DNA from: Prauserella salsuginis
GTDB lineage: Bacteria; Actinomycetota; Actinomycetes; Mycobacteriales; Pseudonocardiaceae
DNA: 64,000 bases
NCBI RefSeq assembly: GCF_024648885.1
Contig: NZ_JANBBF010000010.1
Location: 1-64,000, forward strand
Direction of reading: 5' to 3'
Program-made: the position numbers and the translations under genes
Shown: one piece after another, positions 36,859 through 46,307 of the stretch
Layout: every line of letters starts with the position of its first letter
How positions within the stretch are numbered: position 1 is the stretch's first letter
The notes under the pieces: generated by a model
The model's database searches: none
Seen by the model: the letters and a program-made list of their open reading frames with translations, nothing else
Told to the model about the DNA's origin: nothing

Positions 36859-37221
36859 GGTGGATTGCAGCTTGCGGGCAGCAACGTCGCCGGGTGAAAA
36901 ATGCGTCGCCCGGCGCTGTGGACGTCGAGTAGCCTGGACAGCGGCCTGCTGCCGTTCTTGGGAGTCCACGACATGCTGGGTGACGCCTGACAGCTCCGCG
37001 TTGATCGCGATCACCACTCGGCCGTCGAGCCACGTGGGGAGCATTCGGCTGATTCGCCACGGCCCACCCGTCGAATCGGCCCAGCTCCGATCCGGCTGAT
37101 GCACTGCCCGTGCCGACTTCACCGCACGCGCTGACCGCACGGCCTGCGCCGATCCGCGGAGCCGCCACCGCCGGTGGCCGCCCGTCCGCGTCCGCGTCAC
37201 TCGATTCCCGAGGTATCAGCC
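36859..37221. other. 363-bp leader region upstream of the ABC-F gene
   Basis: No gene is supported. The stretch probably contains the promoter and 5' leader of the ABC-F gene. A small hairpin GCCACC-GCC-GGTGGC lies near 37165. Leader attenuation is known for antibiotic-responsive ABC-F genes, but I see no convincing leader peptide plus T-tailed terminator here. Confidence 0.4.
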
Positions 37222-39003
37222 GTGTCCCACGTTTCTTCCGGTTCGCCGTTCACTCCCGGAGCGACCACACCGGGTTCGTCGCCGTCGATCGTCTGCTCAC
37301 ATCTGTCCTTCGCATGGCCCGACGACACCCCGGTGTTCGACGACCTGTCGTTGACCGTCGGGCCGGGTCGCACCGGCCTCGTCGCGCCGAACGGCGCGGG
37401 CAAGAGCACGCTCCTCGCACTCGTCGCCGGGCTGCACCGGCCGCGTTCCGGCACGATCACCGTCGACGGGGTGCTCGGCTATCTGCCGCAGACGCTGCCG
37501 TACCGCGGTGACCTGACGGTCGCCGACGTGCTGGGTGTCGCGCCCGTGCTCGCTGCGATCTCCGCCGTCGAAGCCGGTGACGTCGACGAACGCCACTTCA
37601 CCGTCATCGGCAACGACTGGGACGTCGAGCAGCGGTCACGGGCGCAGCTCGACCGGCTCGGCCTCATCGGCGTCGAGCTGGCGCGGCCGCTGCACACGCT
37701 GTCGGGCGGTCAGATCACGGCGCTCGGACTCGCCGCGGAACTGCTCGCCGCCCCCGACGTACTGCTGCTCGACGAGCCGACGAACAACCTCGACGCCGAC
37801 GCCCGGCATCGGCTCCACGACGTGCTGGACGACTGGTCGGGCTGCCTTGTCGTGGTCAGTCACGACCGCGCACTGCTCGACCGGATGGACCGCATCGCCG
37901 AGCTCGACGACGGCGAGATCCGATTCTTCGGCGGCGGGTACACCGCGTACGAGGAGGCGATCGACGTCGAGCAGCAGGCGGCCGAGCAGCGGATTCGCAC
38001 CGCGAAACAGCAGGTCAAACGAGAGAAGCGGGAGATGCAGCAGGCCCGCGAGCGCGCGGACCGGCGGGCGAGCACCGGTTCGAGGAAGGCCGCTGAGGCG
38101 GGCCTGCCGAAGATCGTCGCCGGGGAACTGAAACGCAAGGCACAGGTTTCGGCCGCCAAGAACGACGACGTGCACGGTTCCCGCCTCGCGCAGGCCCGCG
38201 CGCGCCTCGACGACGCTCAGCGCTCGCTGCGCGACGACGACACGATCATCGTCGACCTGCCGAAGACCAGCGTGCCCGCGGGGCGAACCGTGTTCCACGG
38301 CGACGGCATCCGCGTGCGCGACCTGTTCGACCCCGACCCAGCCCAGTTCGACCCTGCCCAGTTCGATTCAGCCCAGTTCGATCCCGGGCAGCCTGGTCCC
38401 GGGCACGGCGTCGGTGTCGAGGTGGACGGCGAGGCGGCCGGCGTCGACGTCCCCGAGCCCGGGCTGGACCTGTCGATCCGTGGACCGGAGCGGATCGCGC
38501 TGACCGGGCCGAACGGCTCCGGGAAGTCGACGTTGCTGCGCGTCATCAGCGGGGACGTCGAACCGGAGGCCGGCACCGTGCGGCGGCTCGACGGGCGGGT
38601 GGCGCAGCTGACGCAGCGACTCGACGTGCTGGACGCCGACCGGTCGGTGGCCGAGAACCTGGCGCTGTTCGCACCGTCGATGCCGCCGGTCGACCGGATG
38701 AACCTGCTCGCACGGTTCCTGTTCCGGGGTGACGGTGCGCAGCGGCCGGTGCATTCGCTGTCCGGTGGCGAGCTACTGCGGGCCACGCTGGTGTGCACGT
38801 TGTTCGCCGAACCGGCGCCGCAGTTGCTGCTGCTCGACGAGCCGACGAACAACCTGGACCTCGTCAGCGTCGGTCAGTTGGAGAGTGCCCTGCGGTCGTA
38901 TGAGGGCGCGCTCGTGGTCGTCAGCCACGACGAGCGCTTCCTGTCATCCGTCCGGCCGACGCGCCACCTCGAACTCCGTAACGGAGCGCTGCGCGAGCAG
39001 TAG
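37222..39003 (+). CDS. ABC-F family ATPase (ribosome-protection/translation factor type)
   Basis: A 593-residue protein with two ATP-binding cassettes and no membrane domain. Cassette 1: Walker A APNGAGKST, signature LSGGQ, Walker B LLLDEPTNNLD. Cassette 2: GPNGSGKST, LSGGE, LLLDEPTNNLD. A basic coiled-coil linker (about residues 250-330, QVKREKREMQQARERADRRA) is the element that reaches into the ribosome in ABC-F proteins. This could be a macrolide/lincosamide-type protection factor or a housekeeping translation factor. Just before cassette 2 there is a tandem insert DPAQFDPAQFDSAQFDP, encoded by a 15-bp repeat. GTG 37222 follows GAGG. Confidence 0.88.
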   Translation: MSHVSSGSPFTPGATTPGSSPSIVCSHLSFAWPDDTPVFDDLSLTVGPGRTGLVAPNGAGKSTLLALVAGLHRPRSGTITVDGVLGYLPQTLPYRGDLTVADVLGVAPVLAAISAVEAGDVDERHFTVIGNDWDVEQRSRAQLDRLGLIGVELARPLHTLSGGQITALGLAAELLAAPDVLLLDEPTNNLDADARHRLHDVLDDWSGCLVVVSHDRALLDRMDRIAELDDGEIRFFGGGYTAYEEAIDVEQQAAEQRIRTAKQQVKREKREMQQARERADRRASTGSRKAAEAGLPKIVAGELKRKAQVSAAKNDDVHGSRLAQARARLDDAQRSLRDDDTIIVDLPKTSVPAGRTVFHGDGIRVRDLFDPDPAQFDPAQFDSAQFDPGQPGPGHGVGVEVDGEAAGVDVPEPGLDLSIRGPERIALTGPNGSGKSTLLRVISGDVEPEAGTVRRLDGRVAQLTQRLDVLDADRSVAENLALFAPSMPPVDRMNLLARFLFRGDGAQRPVHSLSGGELLRATLVCTLFAEPAPQLLLLDEPTNNLDLVSVGQLESALRSYEGALVVVSHDERFLSSVRPTRHLELRNGALREQ

Positions 39004-39006
39004 GCG

Positions 39007-39125
39007 TTGAAGCCCCCAAGGGCACCTTTGGGCCCCTCACGCCAGCCCGACCACCGGGCACCCCTCACGGGCGCGCTGGCGCGCGTGAGGGGTTCAACAC
39101 GACCAAGGTGCCCTTGAGGCACACA
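39007..39125. repeat. CCCAAGG-type palindromic module between convergent ABC-F and DedA genes
   Basis: The left arm begins TTGAAGCCCCCAAGGGCACC right after the ABC-F stop. The opposing arm GACCAAGGTGCCCTTGAGGC ends near 39120. The interior (GCCCGACCACCGGGCACCCC onward) reappears at 27880-27915. It sits between two convergent genes, where a bidirectional terminator is expected. Confidence 0.75.
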
Positions 39126-39152
39126 GCTGTGGTCCGATCCGGGGGCGACCGG

Positions 39153-39803
39153 TCAGGCGGGGTGCTCGACGTCCGCTGCGGGCTTGCGGGTCTCTTTGCG
39201 GTAGCGGACCACGCCGTAGACCGTGCTGGCGATGCAGAACAGGACGCTGATCCAGATCAGGCCCTCCGTCAGCCACGGCATGTGGGAGATCAGGCCCGCG
39301 CCGTAGAAGCCGATGAGCACGAGTGTCGGCACCCAGATGATCGCGCCGACCGTGGTCGACGCCATGAACCGCCGCATCTCCATGCGCGCCGCGCCGGCCA
39401 GCATCGGCGCGACCGTCCGCACGTACGGGATCCACCGGGCCGCGACGATCGCGAGGAAGCCCCAGCGTTGGAGGAACTCGTGTGCCCGGTCGAGATTGCG
39501 CTGGTTGAGGACCTTGCCGTCCCGTCCCGAGATGAACCGCGTGCCGGTGCGGTCGCCGACGTAGTAGCCGACCCGGTTGCCCACGATGGCGGCCAGGAGA
39601 CCTGCCACCGCCATCGCCCACACCTCGATGTCGCTCGCGTTGTCCTGCGCCAGGATGAGACCTGCGATGAACAACAGCGAGTCGCCGGGCAGGAACAAGC
39701 CCAGGATCAACGCGCACTCGATGAACACGAAGCTGAGCACGACGACCCACAGCAGCACCGGCCCGACCGTTGCGAGCCAATCCATGCCGAACCCGGCGCC
39801 CAT
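39153..39803 (-). CDS. DedA/SNARE-associated family membrane protein
   Basis: A 216-residue integral membrane protein. The DedA signatures FLPGDSLLFIAG (E/D-x-GDS type) and the arginine pair in FLAIVAARWIPYVRTVAPMLAG are present. Members act in lipid-carrier or phospholipid recycling across the membrane and maintain proton motive force. Start choice: ATG 39803 has a weak ribosome site, while GTG 39821 would be leaderless with TACGCT 8 nt before it. A DedA-like gene (Rv0364) lies next to fba in M. tuberculosis. Confidence 0.88.
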   Translation of the reverse strand: MGAGFGMDWLATVGPVLLWVVVLSFVFIECALILGLFLPGDSLLFIAGLILAQDNASDIEVWAMAVAGLLAAIVGNRVGYYVGDRTGTRFISGRDGKVLNQRNLDRAHEFLQRWGFLAIVAARWIPYVRTVAPMLAGAARMEMRRFMASTTVGAIIWVPTLVLIGFYGAGLISHMPWLTEGLIWISVLFCIASTVYGVVRYRKETRKPAADVEHPA

Positions 39804-39908
39804 CGCGTACGCACCACTCACAGCGACCCAGCGTACGTGCCCGCATCGGCGTATCACCCGCAAGTACCGAAATCAGTGGCTCGCGGTCCGGATCACCGAC
39901 GCGGAATG

Positions 39909-40730
39909 TCACATCTCGGGGAGCTGTTCGCCCTGGACGAGCTGCAAGTCGATCTCCACCTTGACCGTCGTGCCGACCGCCGCGACACCCGCGCGCACCA
40001 TCGCGTTGTAGTTGATCGCGAAGTCGTCGCGTCGCAGCTGCGTCTCGGCGTGGAACGCGGCGCGGGTGCCGCCCCACGGGTCGGGCCCGTATCCGCCGTA
40101 GGTCATCTCGAGCGTGACCGGCTTGCGTTCGCCGTGCAGGGTGAGCTCGCCCTCCATGGTCCACTCGGCCGAACCGCGCTGGACGAGACCGGTGCTGACG
40201 AAGTCGATCGTCGGGAATCCGGCGACGTCGAGGAACTCGGCCGAGCGCAGGTGGTCGTCGCGCATCTTGATGCCGGTGTCGATGGTGTCGGCGCTGATCT
40301 GGGCGTGCACGACGGACTGCTCGACCGGCCTGGCGATGTCCACCCGGCCCTGCACCTCGCCGAACCTGCCCCTGATGCTGGAAATGCCCAGGTGGCGAGC
40401 TGCGAACTGCACCGAGGAGTGCATCGGGTCGACCACCCACGGCCCCGTGGGCGGCAGTTCGATGGCGCCCTCCTCCAGTTCGAGGACGACCTCGCCGAGC
40501 TCGGCCCCGCCTGCGCTGCCGACCTGGGCCGTGCGGGCCACGGGCAGGTAGCCGGCCGCCGTGACGACGGCGGTGTAGACGCCGGGCTCGAGCAGGTCGG
40601 TGCCCAGCGTGCCCTGGGCGTCGGCGGTGGCGTGTGCGGCCTGCCGTCCGCTGAGGTCGGTGACGGTGAGGACGGCGTGCTCGATTCCCCAGCCGTCGGT
40701 CGTGCGAACGGTGGCGGACAGTCCGGGCAT
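39909..40730 (-). CDS. YceI-family lipocalin-like protein with N-terminal carboxypeptidase-regulatory-like domain
   Basis: A 273-residue two-domain protein. Residues 1-90 look like a transthyretin-like regulatory domain (GWGIEHAVLTVTDLSGRQAA, and LLEPGVYTAVVTAAGY). Residues 98-270 form a YceI barrel (WVVDPMHSSVQFAARHLGIS, and IKMRDDHLRSAEFLDVAGFP), a fold that binds polyisoprenoid-like lipids. There is no signal peptide, unlike E. coli YceI. ATG 40730 overlaps the end of a weak upstream frame (TGATG) and has only a poor ribosome site. Confidence 0.87.
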   Translation of the reverse strand: MPGLSATVRTTDGWGIEHAVLTVTDLSGRQAAHATADAQGTLGTDLLEPGVYTAVVTAAGYLPVARTAQVGSAGGAELGEVVLELEEGAIELPPTGPWVVDPMHSSVQFAARHLGISSIRGRFGEVQGRVDIARPVEQSVVHAQISADTIDTGIKMRDDHLRSAEFLDVAGFPTIDFVSTGLVQRGSAEWTMEGELTLHGERKPVTLEMTYGGYGPDPWGGTRAAFHAETQLRRDDFAINYNAMVRAGVAAVGTTVKVEIDLQLVQGEQLPEM

Positions 40731-41097
40731 CAGAGGTGGGTTCCCTTCACTCGCGTGAGCACGTGTTCGTACCCCGGCCGGTCGTCGTGGGGTGGCTTCG
40801 CCTTCGCTCGGGCGGACGTCGTCGGTGAACTCGACGTCGTGCCGCGTCGCACCGCAGGCATGGGCGGCGTCGTCGGCGGTGTCGTGGATGTCGGCGTCGT
40901 CGCTGCCGGCGGGCGGAGCCGTCCGCCGCGGGCGGCGAGGGGGCGGACACCCGCGCCGACTGCGGTGAGTGAATGGCTGCCATCCGTTCGTGTGATGCTA
41001 GCGCTGATCATGACGACGCCGGAATCGGCCGGTGTCACCGACGGGGCCCGATTGCCACTCCCCGACGGGCTGGTGCGCGGGCGCCGGATCGCCCCGG
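40731..41097. other. 367-bp region between the YceI and MarR genes
   Basis: No gene is firmly supported. A minus-strand frame of 93 residues (41011 to 40730, Pro/Thr-rich, no ribosome site) ends in a TGATG overlap with the YceI start and might couple translation. Its composition looks non-coding. The promoter of the YceI gene should lie here. Confidence 0.35.
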
Positions 41098-41664
41098 TCA
41101 CGCCTGGTTCCCCGGGGTGGCGTTCCCGCCCTCCGCGGCGCCGCGGGTGGTGTCGGCACCGGCTTCGGCCGACGCGGTCCCGTCGCCGGTGGTTTCGCTG
41201 AGGCCTTCCTGGAACTGCTCGATCTCGGCGTTGAGCCGATCGAGCAGGGTGGCGACGGCGACGCGGTCCTCCCGTGGCCACTCCTGGAGCATCGAGGCGA
41301 TCCATCGCGCGCGCAGTTGCCGGTTCTCCTCGAACACGCGCAGGCCCTCGCCGGTCGGTGCGAGCAGCGTGGCCCGCCCGTCCTCGGGGTCGGCGGTGCG
41401 CTCCACCAGCCCGTGCTGCACGAGTGTGCTGCTCTGCCTGCTGACCGTGGAGATGTCCGAATGCAGTGCGTCGGCCAGCGCGGACGTGCGCTGCGGACCG
41501 TTGTTGACCAGGTAGAACAGGATCGCGTACGCGGCTCGCTCGATGCCGTCCGGGCCGATCTTGGACAGGTACGACTTCGTCTTGGCCATCGCCCGGTAGA
41601 ACCGCACCAGTTGGCCGCCGAGTGCATCCGCGACGTCGAGGTCGTCCTGGGAGGGAACTGTCAT
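41098..41664 (-). CDS. MarR-family transcriptional regulator
   Basis: A 188-residue winged-helix regulator. The helix-turn-helix ALADALHSDISTVSRQSSTL and the wing RTADPEDGRATLLAPTGEG (with the conserved D-x-R) are clear; a helical dimerisation region and a Thr/Gly-rich tail follow. It is divergent from the GlcD-type oxidase at 41887 across a short AT-rich region, a likely target. The ligand is unknown. ATG 41664 has no strong ribosome site. Confidence 0.88.
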   Translation of the reverse strand: MTVPSQDDLDVADALGGQLVRFYRAMAKTKSYLSKIGPDGIERAAYAILFYLVNNGPQRTSALADALHSDISTVSRQSSTLVQHGLVERTADPEDGRATLLAPTGEGLRVFEENRQLRARWIASMLQEWPREDRVAVATLLDRLNAEIEQFQEGLSETTGDGTASAEAGADTTRGAAEGGNATPGNQA

Positions 41665-41886
41665 GGGGTGATCTTTCGCCGCGGGGTCCGTACTGCCACG
41701 TCGCGCCGGCGGCCGCCTCGGATCGATCAGGACCGGGGACCCGGGGCACCGCCCGCCGTTTTATTTGACGTTTACAACTATCCTAGCTCAGTCGGAGGCG
41801 TTCGGGCAGATCCGACCGGACACCGACCGTTGTGAAGGACCGCACGTACTTACCGGTTCGGGTGAGGTCGGATTACGGTGCAGACC

Positions 41887-43290
41887 ATGGCCAGTACCTC
41901 CCCGGCCGGCACCGCAGCCGGTCTCGTGGACCTGCTCACCGCGCGCCTCGGCACGTCCGGTGTGCTCACCGACCCCGACGTCATGGCGGCCTACTCGCGT
42001 GACCGCCTGCCACTGGCGCCCTCCGGCACCCCGCTCGCCGTCGCGCTGCCGTCGTCCACCGAGGAGGTGCAGGACGTCGTCCGCACATGCGCCGACGCGG
42101 GCGTGCCGGTCGTGCCACGCGGAGCGGGCAGCGGGCTGTGCGGCGGAGCCAACGCGCTCGACGGTTGTGTCGTGCTGGCGCTCACGCGCATGAACCGGAT
42201 CGTCGAGGTAGACGCGGCCAACCGGGTCGCGGTCGTCGAGCCCGGTGTCATCAACGCCGATCTGCGGCAGGCCGTCTCGGCCCACGATCTGTTCTACCCG
42301 CCCGACCCCGCGAGCTACGACTTCTGCACTCTCGGCGGCAACCTCGCCACCAACGCGGGCGGCCTGTGCTGCGTGAAGTACGGCGTGACGAGCGATTCAG
42401 TGCTGGGTCTCGACGTGGTGCTCGCCGACGGCTCCCTGCTGCGGACCGGCAGGCGCACCGTCAAAGGCGTCGCGGGCTACGACCTGACGAAGCTGTTCGT
42501 CGGCAGCGAAGGCACGCTCGGCGTGATCACCCGGGCGACGTTGGCGCTGCGGCCGCTCCCGCAGGCGCCCGGCACCCTCGTCGCCTCGTTCCCCGACACC
42601 GCAGACGCCGGCACGGCCGTCACCAGGATCGTCGGCGAAGGTCTGGTGCCGTCGCTGATGGAGATCATGGACGCCACGACGGTGCGTGCCGTCGAACGGC
42701 ACCTCGGCACCGACCTCGGCAGCGGCGACGGCGGCGGGACGCTGCTGCTGTGCCAGTCGGACGCGGGAGGCGAGGCGGCGTCCCGCGAACTGGCCGCGCT
42801 GGAACGCGTGTGCGACGAATCGGGTGCTGCGCTGGTGCACGCCACCACCGACCCCGCCGAGGGCGGCATGCTGATGCAGGCGAGGCGCTCGGTGCATCCG
42901 GCGATCGAGAGCATGGGTGCTCAGCACATGATCGACGACGTGTGCGTCCCGCGGACCCGCATCGCCGAACTCATCGACGGTTGTGCGCGGATCTCCGAGG
43001 AGGTCGGCCTGCGCATCGTCGTCAACGGGCACGCGGGCGACGGCAACATGCACCCGACCGTGATCTACGACGGCGACGACGAGTTCGCTCGCGCGCGAAC
43101 CGCGTTCGACGCGATCTGCGAACTCGGCCTGTCCCTCGGCGGCACGGTCAGCGGTGAACACGGCATCGGCAAGTTCAAGCAGGATCTGCTGGCCCGCGAA
43201 CTCGGGCCCGTCGGCCTGCGCGTCCACCGCGACATCCGCAGGGCACTCGACCCGCACGGCGTCTTCAACCCCGGCTCGATGTTCGAGTGA
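41887..43290 (+). CDS. FAD-linked oxidase, glycolate/D-lactate dehydrogenase GlcD type
   Basis: A 467-residue flavoenzyme of the vanillyl-alcohol-oxidase superfamily. The FAD domain has VVPRGAGSGLCGGANALDG and GGNLATNAGGLCCVKYGVT. The C-terminal domain has NGHAGDGNMHP (metal and substrate binding) and GTVSGEHGIGKFK. These enzymes oxidise 2-hydroxy acids such as glycolate or D-lactate and pass electrons onward. The separate Fe-S protein at 1471 is of the GlcF-related type, but too distant to claim partnership. ATG 41887 and GTG 41878 are both possible starts. A MarR regulator is divergent. Confidence 0.9.
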   Translation: MASTSPAGTAAGLVDLLTARLGTSGVLTDPDVMAAYSRDRLPLAPSGTPLAVALPSSTEEVQDVVRTCADAGVPVVPRGAGSGLCGGANALDGCVVLALTRMNRIVEVDAANRVAVVEPGVINADLRQAVSAHDLFYPPDPASYDFCTLGGNLATNAGGLCCVKYGVTSDSVLGLDVVLADGSLLRTGRRTVKGVAGYDLTKLFVGSEGTLGVITRATLALRPLPQAPGTLVASFPDTADAGTAVTRIVGEGLVPSLMEIMDATTVRAVERHLGTDLGSGDGGGTLLLCQSDAGGEAASRELAALERVCDESGAALVHATTDPAEGGMLMQARRSVHPAIESMGAQHMIDDVCVPRTRIAELIDGCARISEEVGLRIVVNGHAGDGNMHPTVIYDGDDEFARARTAFDAICELGLSLGGTVSGEHGIGKFKQDLLARELGPVGLRVHRDIRRALDPHGVFNPGSMFE

Positions 43291-43456
43291 TGAATTGTGG
43301 CGACCTGCGTCGCGGTGCGGGTGGCAGAACCTGCGGCGGTGCCAGCTGACGGCCCACGGCAAGTGACTCCGTCACTTCCGAAATGCAGGTGAGGAACAGC
43401 TTCGCGCTGCGTCTTGTGTGGCGGCGCGGGTGCCTGCCGGCGCCGGGCGCTCGACG

Positions 43457-43888
43457 TCAGGCGATGGTGAGCAGGCCGATGACGCAGCCGCAGGCGAGGC
43501 CGAGGACTGCGGCGAGCAGGATGATCCAGGGCAGTGTCACCTGCAGGCCGCCGGTGTCGGCCCGGTGGTGGCGGCCACCGGTGCGCGTGACGGCCGGCTG
43601 CGAGCCCGACCCCGCCGACGCCGACGCGGATTCCGGGGTGCTCGCGGGCTCGACGGCCTGCGCGGGCGGTTCGGTCTGGGCGTCGAGCGCGGCACGTTCG
43701 CGTTCGAGGGAACCTTCGCCCGCGCCGGACAGCAGGCCGTAACCGCCCGGGGTTTCGACGACGGGTGTCGGTCCGGCTGCTTCCTGGTGGTGGGCGGTGT
43801 GCTGCGGCGCCGGTTGCCCAGCGGGAGGCGCGTTGCGAGCCTGTGCCCGCAACGCCTCGGCCAGCAGGCGCTCGGGGTCGTCGCTCAT
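43457..43888 (-). CDS. Hypothetical tail-anchored membrane protein
   Basis: A 143-residue protein with no recognised domain. It begins MSDDPERLLAEALRAQARN, continues through a long Ala/Pro/Glu/Ser-rich unstructured segment, and ends in a single membrane helix (LPWIILLAAVLGLACGCVIG) followed by only four residues. This is the layout of a tail-anchored protein facing the cytoplasm. ATG 43888 was taken because the conserved-looking acidic start is here. The gap 43291-43456 shows nothing else. Confidence 0.68.
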   Translation of the reverse strand: MSDDPERLLAEALRAQARNAPPAGQPAPQHTAHHQEAAGPTPVVETPGGYGLLSGAGEGSLERERAALDAQTEPPAQAVEPASTPESASASAGSGSQPAVTRTGGRHHRADTGGLQVTLPWIILLAAVLGLACGCVIGLLTIA

Positions 43889-43953
43889 CGCTGCCCAGCG
43901 TAATGCTGTCGGCCTTGGCGGGTCAGCCGGTGCTCGGACGGGTTGCGAATGGG

Positions 43954-45123
43954 TCACCCGGTGGTGACCCATTGTCCCACATGCATCACTCGCTGTGTCC
44001 GGAGTTCGCCGTCGAGCACCACCAGATCGGCGCGCAGACCGGTGGCGAGACTGCCGACTTCGTGGTCGAGGCCGAGCGACCGCGCCGGCCGGGTGGCCGT
44101 GGCGTGGACCGCGTCGTCGATGCTCATGCCGACGTCGGCGACGACGTTGCGGAACGCCGTGTCCATCGTCAGCGTGCTGCCGGCGAGCGCACCGGACCCC
44201 GGGATCCTGGCGACGCCGTCACGCACCTCGACGTCGAGCGCGCCGAGGGTGTAGTCGCCGTCGGGGGCGCCGGTGGCGGACATCGCATCGGTGATCAGGG
44301 TCGTCCGGCCGGGGCCCGCGTGACCGGCGGCGAAGCGCACCACGTCGGGGTGCACGTGGATGAGGTCACAGATCAGCTCGACGGTGACCCGGTCGTCGTC
44401 GAGCAGGGTGCCGACGGCGCCGGGTTCGCGGTGGTGCAGCGGCCGCATCGCGTTGAACAGGTGGGTCGCGACGGTGGCACCCGCGTCGACCGCGGCGCGC
44501 AGCTGTTCGGAGCGGGCGTCGGTGTGGCCGAGCGCCGCGATCACGCCGTGCTCGGCGATCCGCCGCACCGCTTTGACCCCGCCCGGTAGTTCGGGGGCGA
44601 GCGTGATCATGCGGACCGGGCCTGCGTCGAGCAGCGCCGACACGGACTCACCGTCGGGTTCGCGCAGCGCGGTCGGATCGTGCGCGCCGCAGCGAGCCTC
44701 GGCGAGGAACGGGCCCTCGAGGTGCACTCCCGCCAACAGGCCGTCGGTGACCAACTCTGCGAGCGCGGCGACCTGGCTCGTCAGCGTGGGGACCGGCTGG
44801 CTGACCAGGCTCGCGAGCATCGTCGTCGTGCCGTGGCGGAGGTGTGCGGCCACGGCGCGGGCCGCGTCGGCGGGATCGGTCGTCGAGAACGACGCGCCGC
44901 CGCCGCCGTGGCAGTGGGTGTCGACGAAACCCGGGACGACGAGGCGACCGCCGACGTCGACGTGCTCGCGGGCCGCAGGCGCGGTCCCGGTGCCCGTCGC
45001 GGTGATGCGTTCCCCCGTGATCGCGACCCAGCCGTCGTCGGCCACTCCGCCGGGAAAGGCGAACCGGCCTCCGGAGAGGACGAGGTCCGGAGGTTCGGAC
45101 GTGTGGTCGTCGGGAATGCTCAC
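43954..45123 (-). CDS. nagA: N-acetylglucosamine-6-phosphate deacetylase
   Basis: A 389-residue amidohydrolase that removes acetate from GlcNAc-6-phosphate in amino-sugar and cell-wall recycling. Metal and catalytic motifs are VPGFVDTHCHGGGG, GVHLEGPFLAE, ALGHTDA, ATHLFNAMRPLHH and the catalytic Asp in LITDAMSATG. GTG 45123 follows AGGATGG. No nagB or PTS genes are adjacent. Confidence 0.94.
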   Translation of the reverse strand: MSIPDDHTSEPPDLVLSGGRFAFPGGVADDGWVAITGERITATGTGTAPAAREHVDVGGRLVVPGFVDTHCHGGGGASFSTTDPADAARAVAAHLRHGTTTMLASLVSQPVPTLTSQVAALAELVTDGLLAGVHLEGPFLAEARCGAHDPTALREPDGESVSALLDAGPVRMITLAPELPGGVKAVRRIAEHGVIAALGHTDARSEQLRAAVDAGATVATHLFNAMRPLHHREPGAVGTLLDDDRVTVELICDLIHVHPDVVRFAAGHAGPGRTTLITDAMSATGAPDGDYTLGALDVEVRDGVARIPGSGALAGSTLTMDTAFRNVVADVGMSIDDAVHATATRPARSLGLDHEVGSLATGLRADLVVLDGELRTQRVMHVGQWVTTG

Positions 45124-45364
45124 GTCGCCATCCTATTGGTCCAGACCAGCAGCGAGCGACTGACCAGCAAGGTGTCATGTGGCGAACACGGGACGTGTCC
45201 GTGAACGAGGCTTCCCGCGCGTGGCGGATCCGAACCGGAAACGCTCGCTGTGGGCGAAATGCGAACAGTGGAAAGGGGCAGCGGCTGCTGCCGCTTCCGC
45301 GGCGCGGCGTACGGCGGTTGCCGGGTGCCGCGAACCGGTCGGCGAGGTCCGTCCGGAACGCCGC

Positions 45365-46078
45365 TCAGCGTTTCGAATCGGGCATCGTGCGCTGCAGCGC
45401 CTCGAGCGCCCGGCTGGCCGTCGACTTGACCGTGCCCTTCGATATGCCCGTGGCCTCGGAGATCTCCGCTTCCGACAGGCCGCCGTAGTAGCGCAGCACC
45501 AATACCTCACGCTGCCGCGGCGGAAGGTTCGACAATGCCTTCACCACGGCCTGGTGCTCGGTCGACAGCATCGCCAGGCTCTCCGCCGACCGAGCGTTGA
45601 CCGCATGCGGCGGCACGTACTCACGCGCCGTCTTACGCCTGCGCAGCACACTGCGCGACCCGTTGACGACCGCCGCGCGCAGATAACCGACCGCGGCCGC
45701 CGCGTCGCGCAGCTTCGCCCAGTTGCGATGCAGCCCGGTGAACGCCTCCTGTACGACGTCCTCGGCCGTGGCGGGCTCGTCCACCAGCAGGATCGCCAGC
45801 CGGACGAGCCGCATGCGGTGCTGGCGGTAGAGGTCCTCCAGCGTCAGCGGGCCCTGCGACGGCGCGTCGGCGGCCTCCTCGACGGGCGCGTCGAGAGTGC
45901 GCAGGTGCCGGAGTGTCTGCTCGACGGCGTTCGTCGCCCCGCCCTCGCGGGGTGCACTGTCGTTGCCGGGCGCGCCGCCATGGCCGGCCGCACCGCCGTG
46001 ACCGGCCGCGTTGCCGTGACCGGCCGCGCCGCCGTCGGCGGCACCGCCGGCTGCTGCGCCGCGCTCGGCATTGTTCAT
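45365..46078 (-). CDS. ECF-type RNA polymerase sigma factor (SigE-family)
   Basis: A 237-residue sigma factor. Region 2 is seen in RLAILLVDEPATAEDVVQEA with GLHRNW. Region 4 is LPPRQREVLVLRYYGGLSEA followed by a helix-turn-helix with ATGISKGTVKSTASR. Residues 5-35 are an unusual Gly/Ala/His repeat (GGAAGHGNAAGHGGAAGHGG). No anti-sigma gene is adjacent, so control must come from elsewhere or from the extended N-terminus. ATG 46078 follows AAGGACGG. The gap 45124-45364 holds a CACGG-N7-CCGTG repeat near 45187 and no gene. Confidence 0.9.
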   Translation of the reverse strand: MNNAERGAAAGGAADGGAAGHGNAAGHGGAAGHGGAPGNDSAPREGGATNAVEQTLRHLRTLDAPVEEAADAPSQGPLTLEDLYRQHRMRLVRLAILLVDEPATAEDVVQEAFTGLHRNWAKLRDAAAAVGYLRAAVVNGSRSVLRRRKTAREYVPPHAVNARSAESLAMLSTEHQAVVKALSNLPPRQREVLVLRYYGGLSEAEISEATGISKGTVKSTASRALEALQRTMPDSKR

Positions 46079-46307
46079 CGAACCGTCCTTCGGTTCCGGG
46101 GACCTCACCGCGTGATCAGCGTATCGGGTCGGTGGGTGCCCGACCCAGGATTCCCGCCAAGGTGACGTCCCCGACGTGAGCCGCTGCCGCCGGGACGGTG
46201 TTCGTTCGTCCCTGTCGCCCGCATCGTCCGTTCCGCGCGGCTGGGCCTGCCCCTCGCCCGACCGCAGCCCCTGATCGACGCGCTCCGCGCGACCGTATCT
46301 TCGGGGG

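Noticed and set aside
40730-41011. 93-residue minus-strand gene overlapping the YceI start
   Set aside because: No ribosome site, and a Pro/Thr-rich low-complexity product without family; only the TGATG overlap speaks for it, so it is noted but not called.
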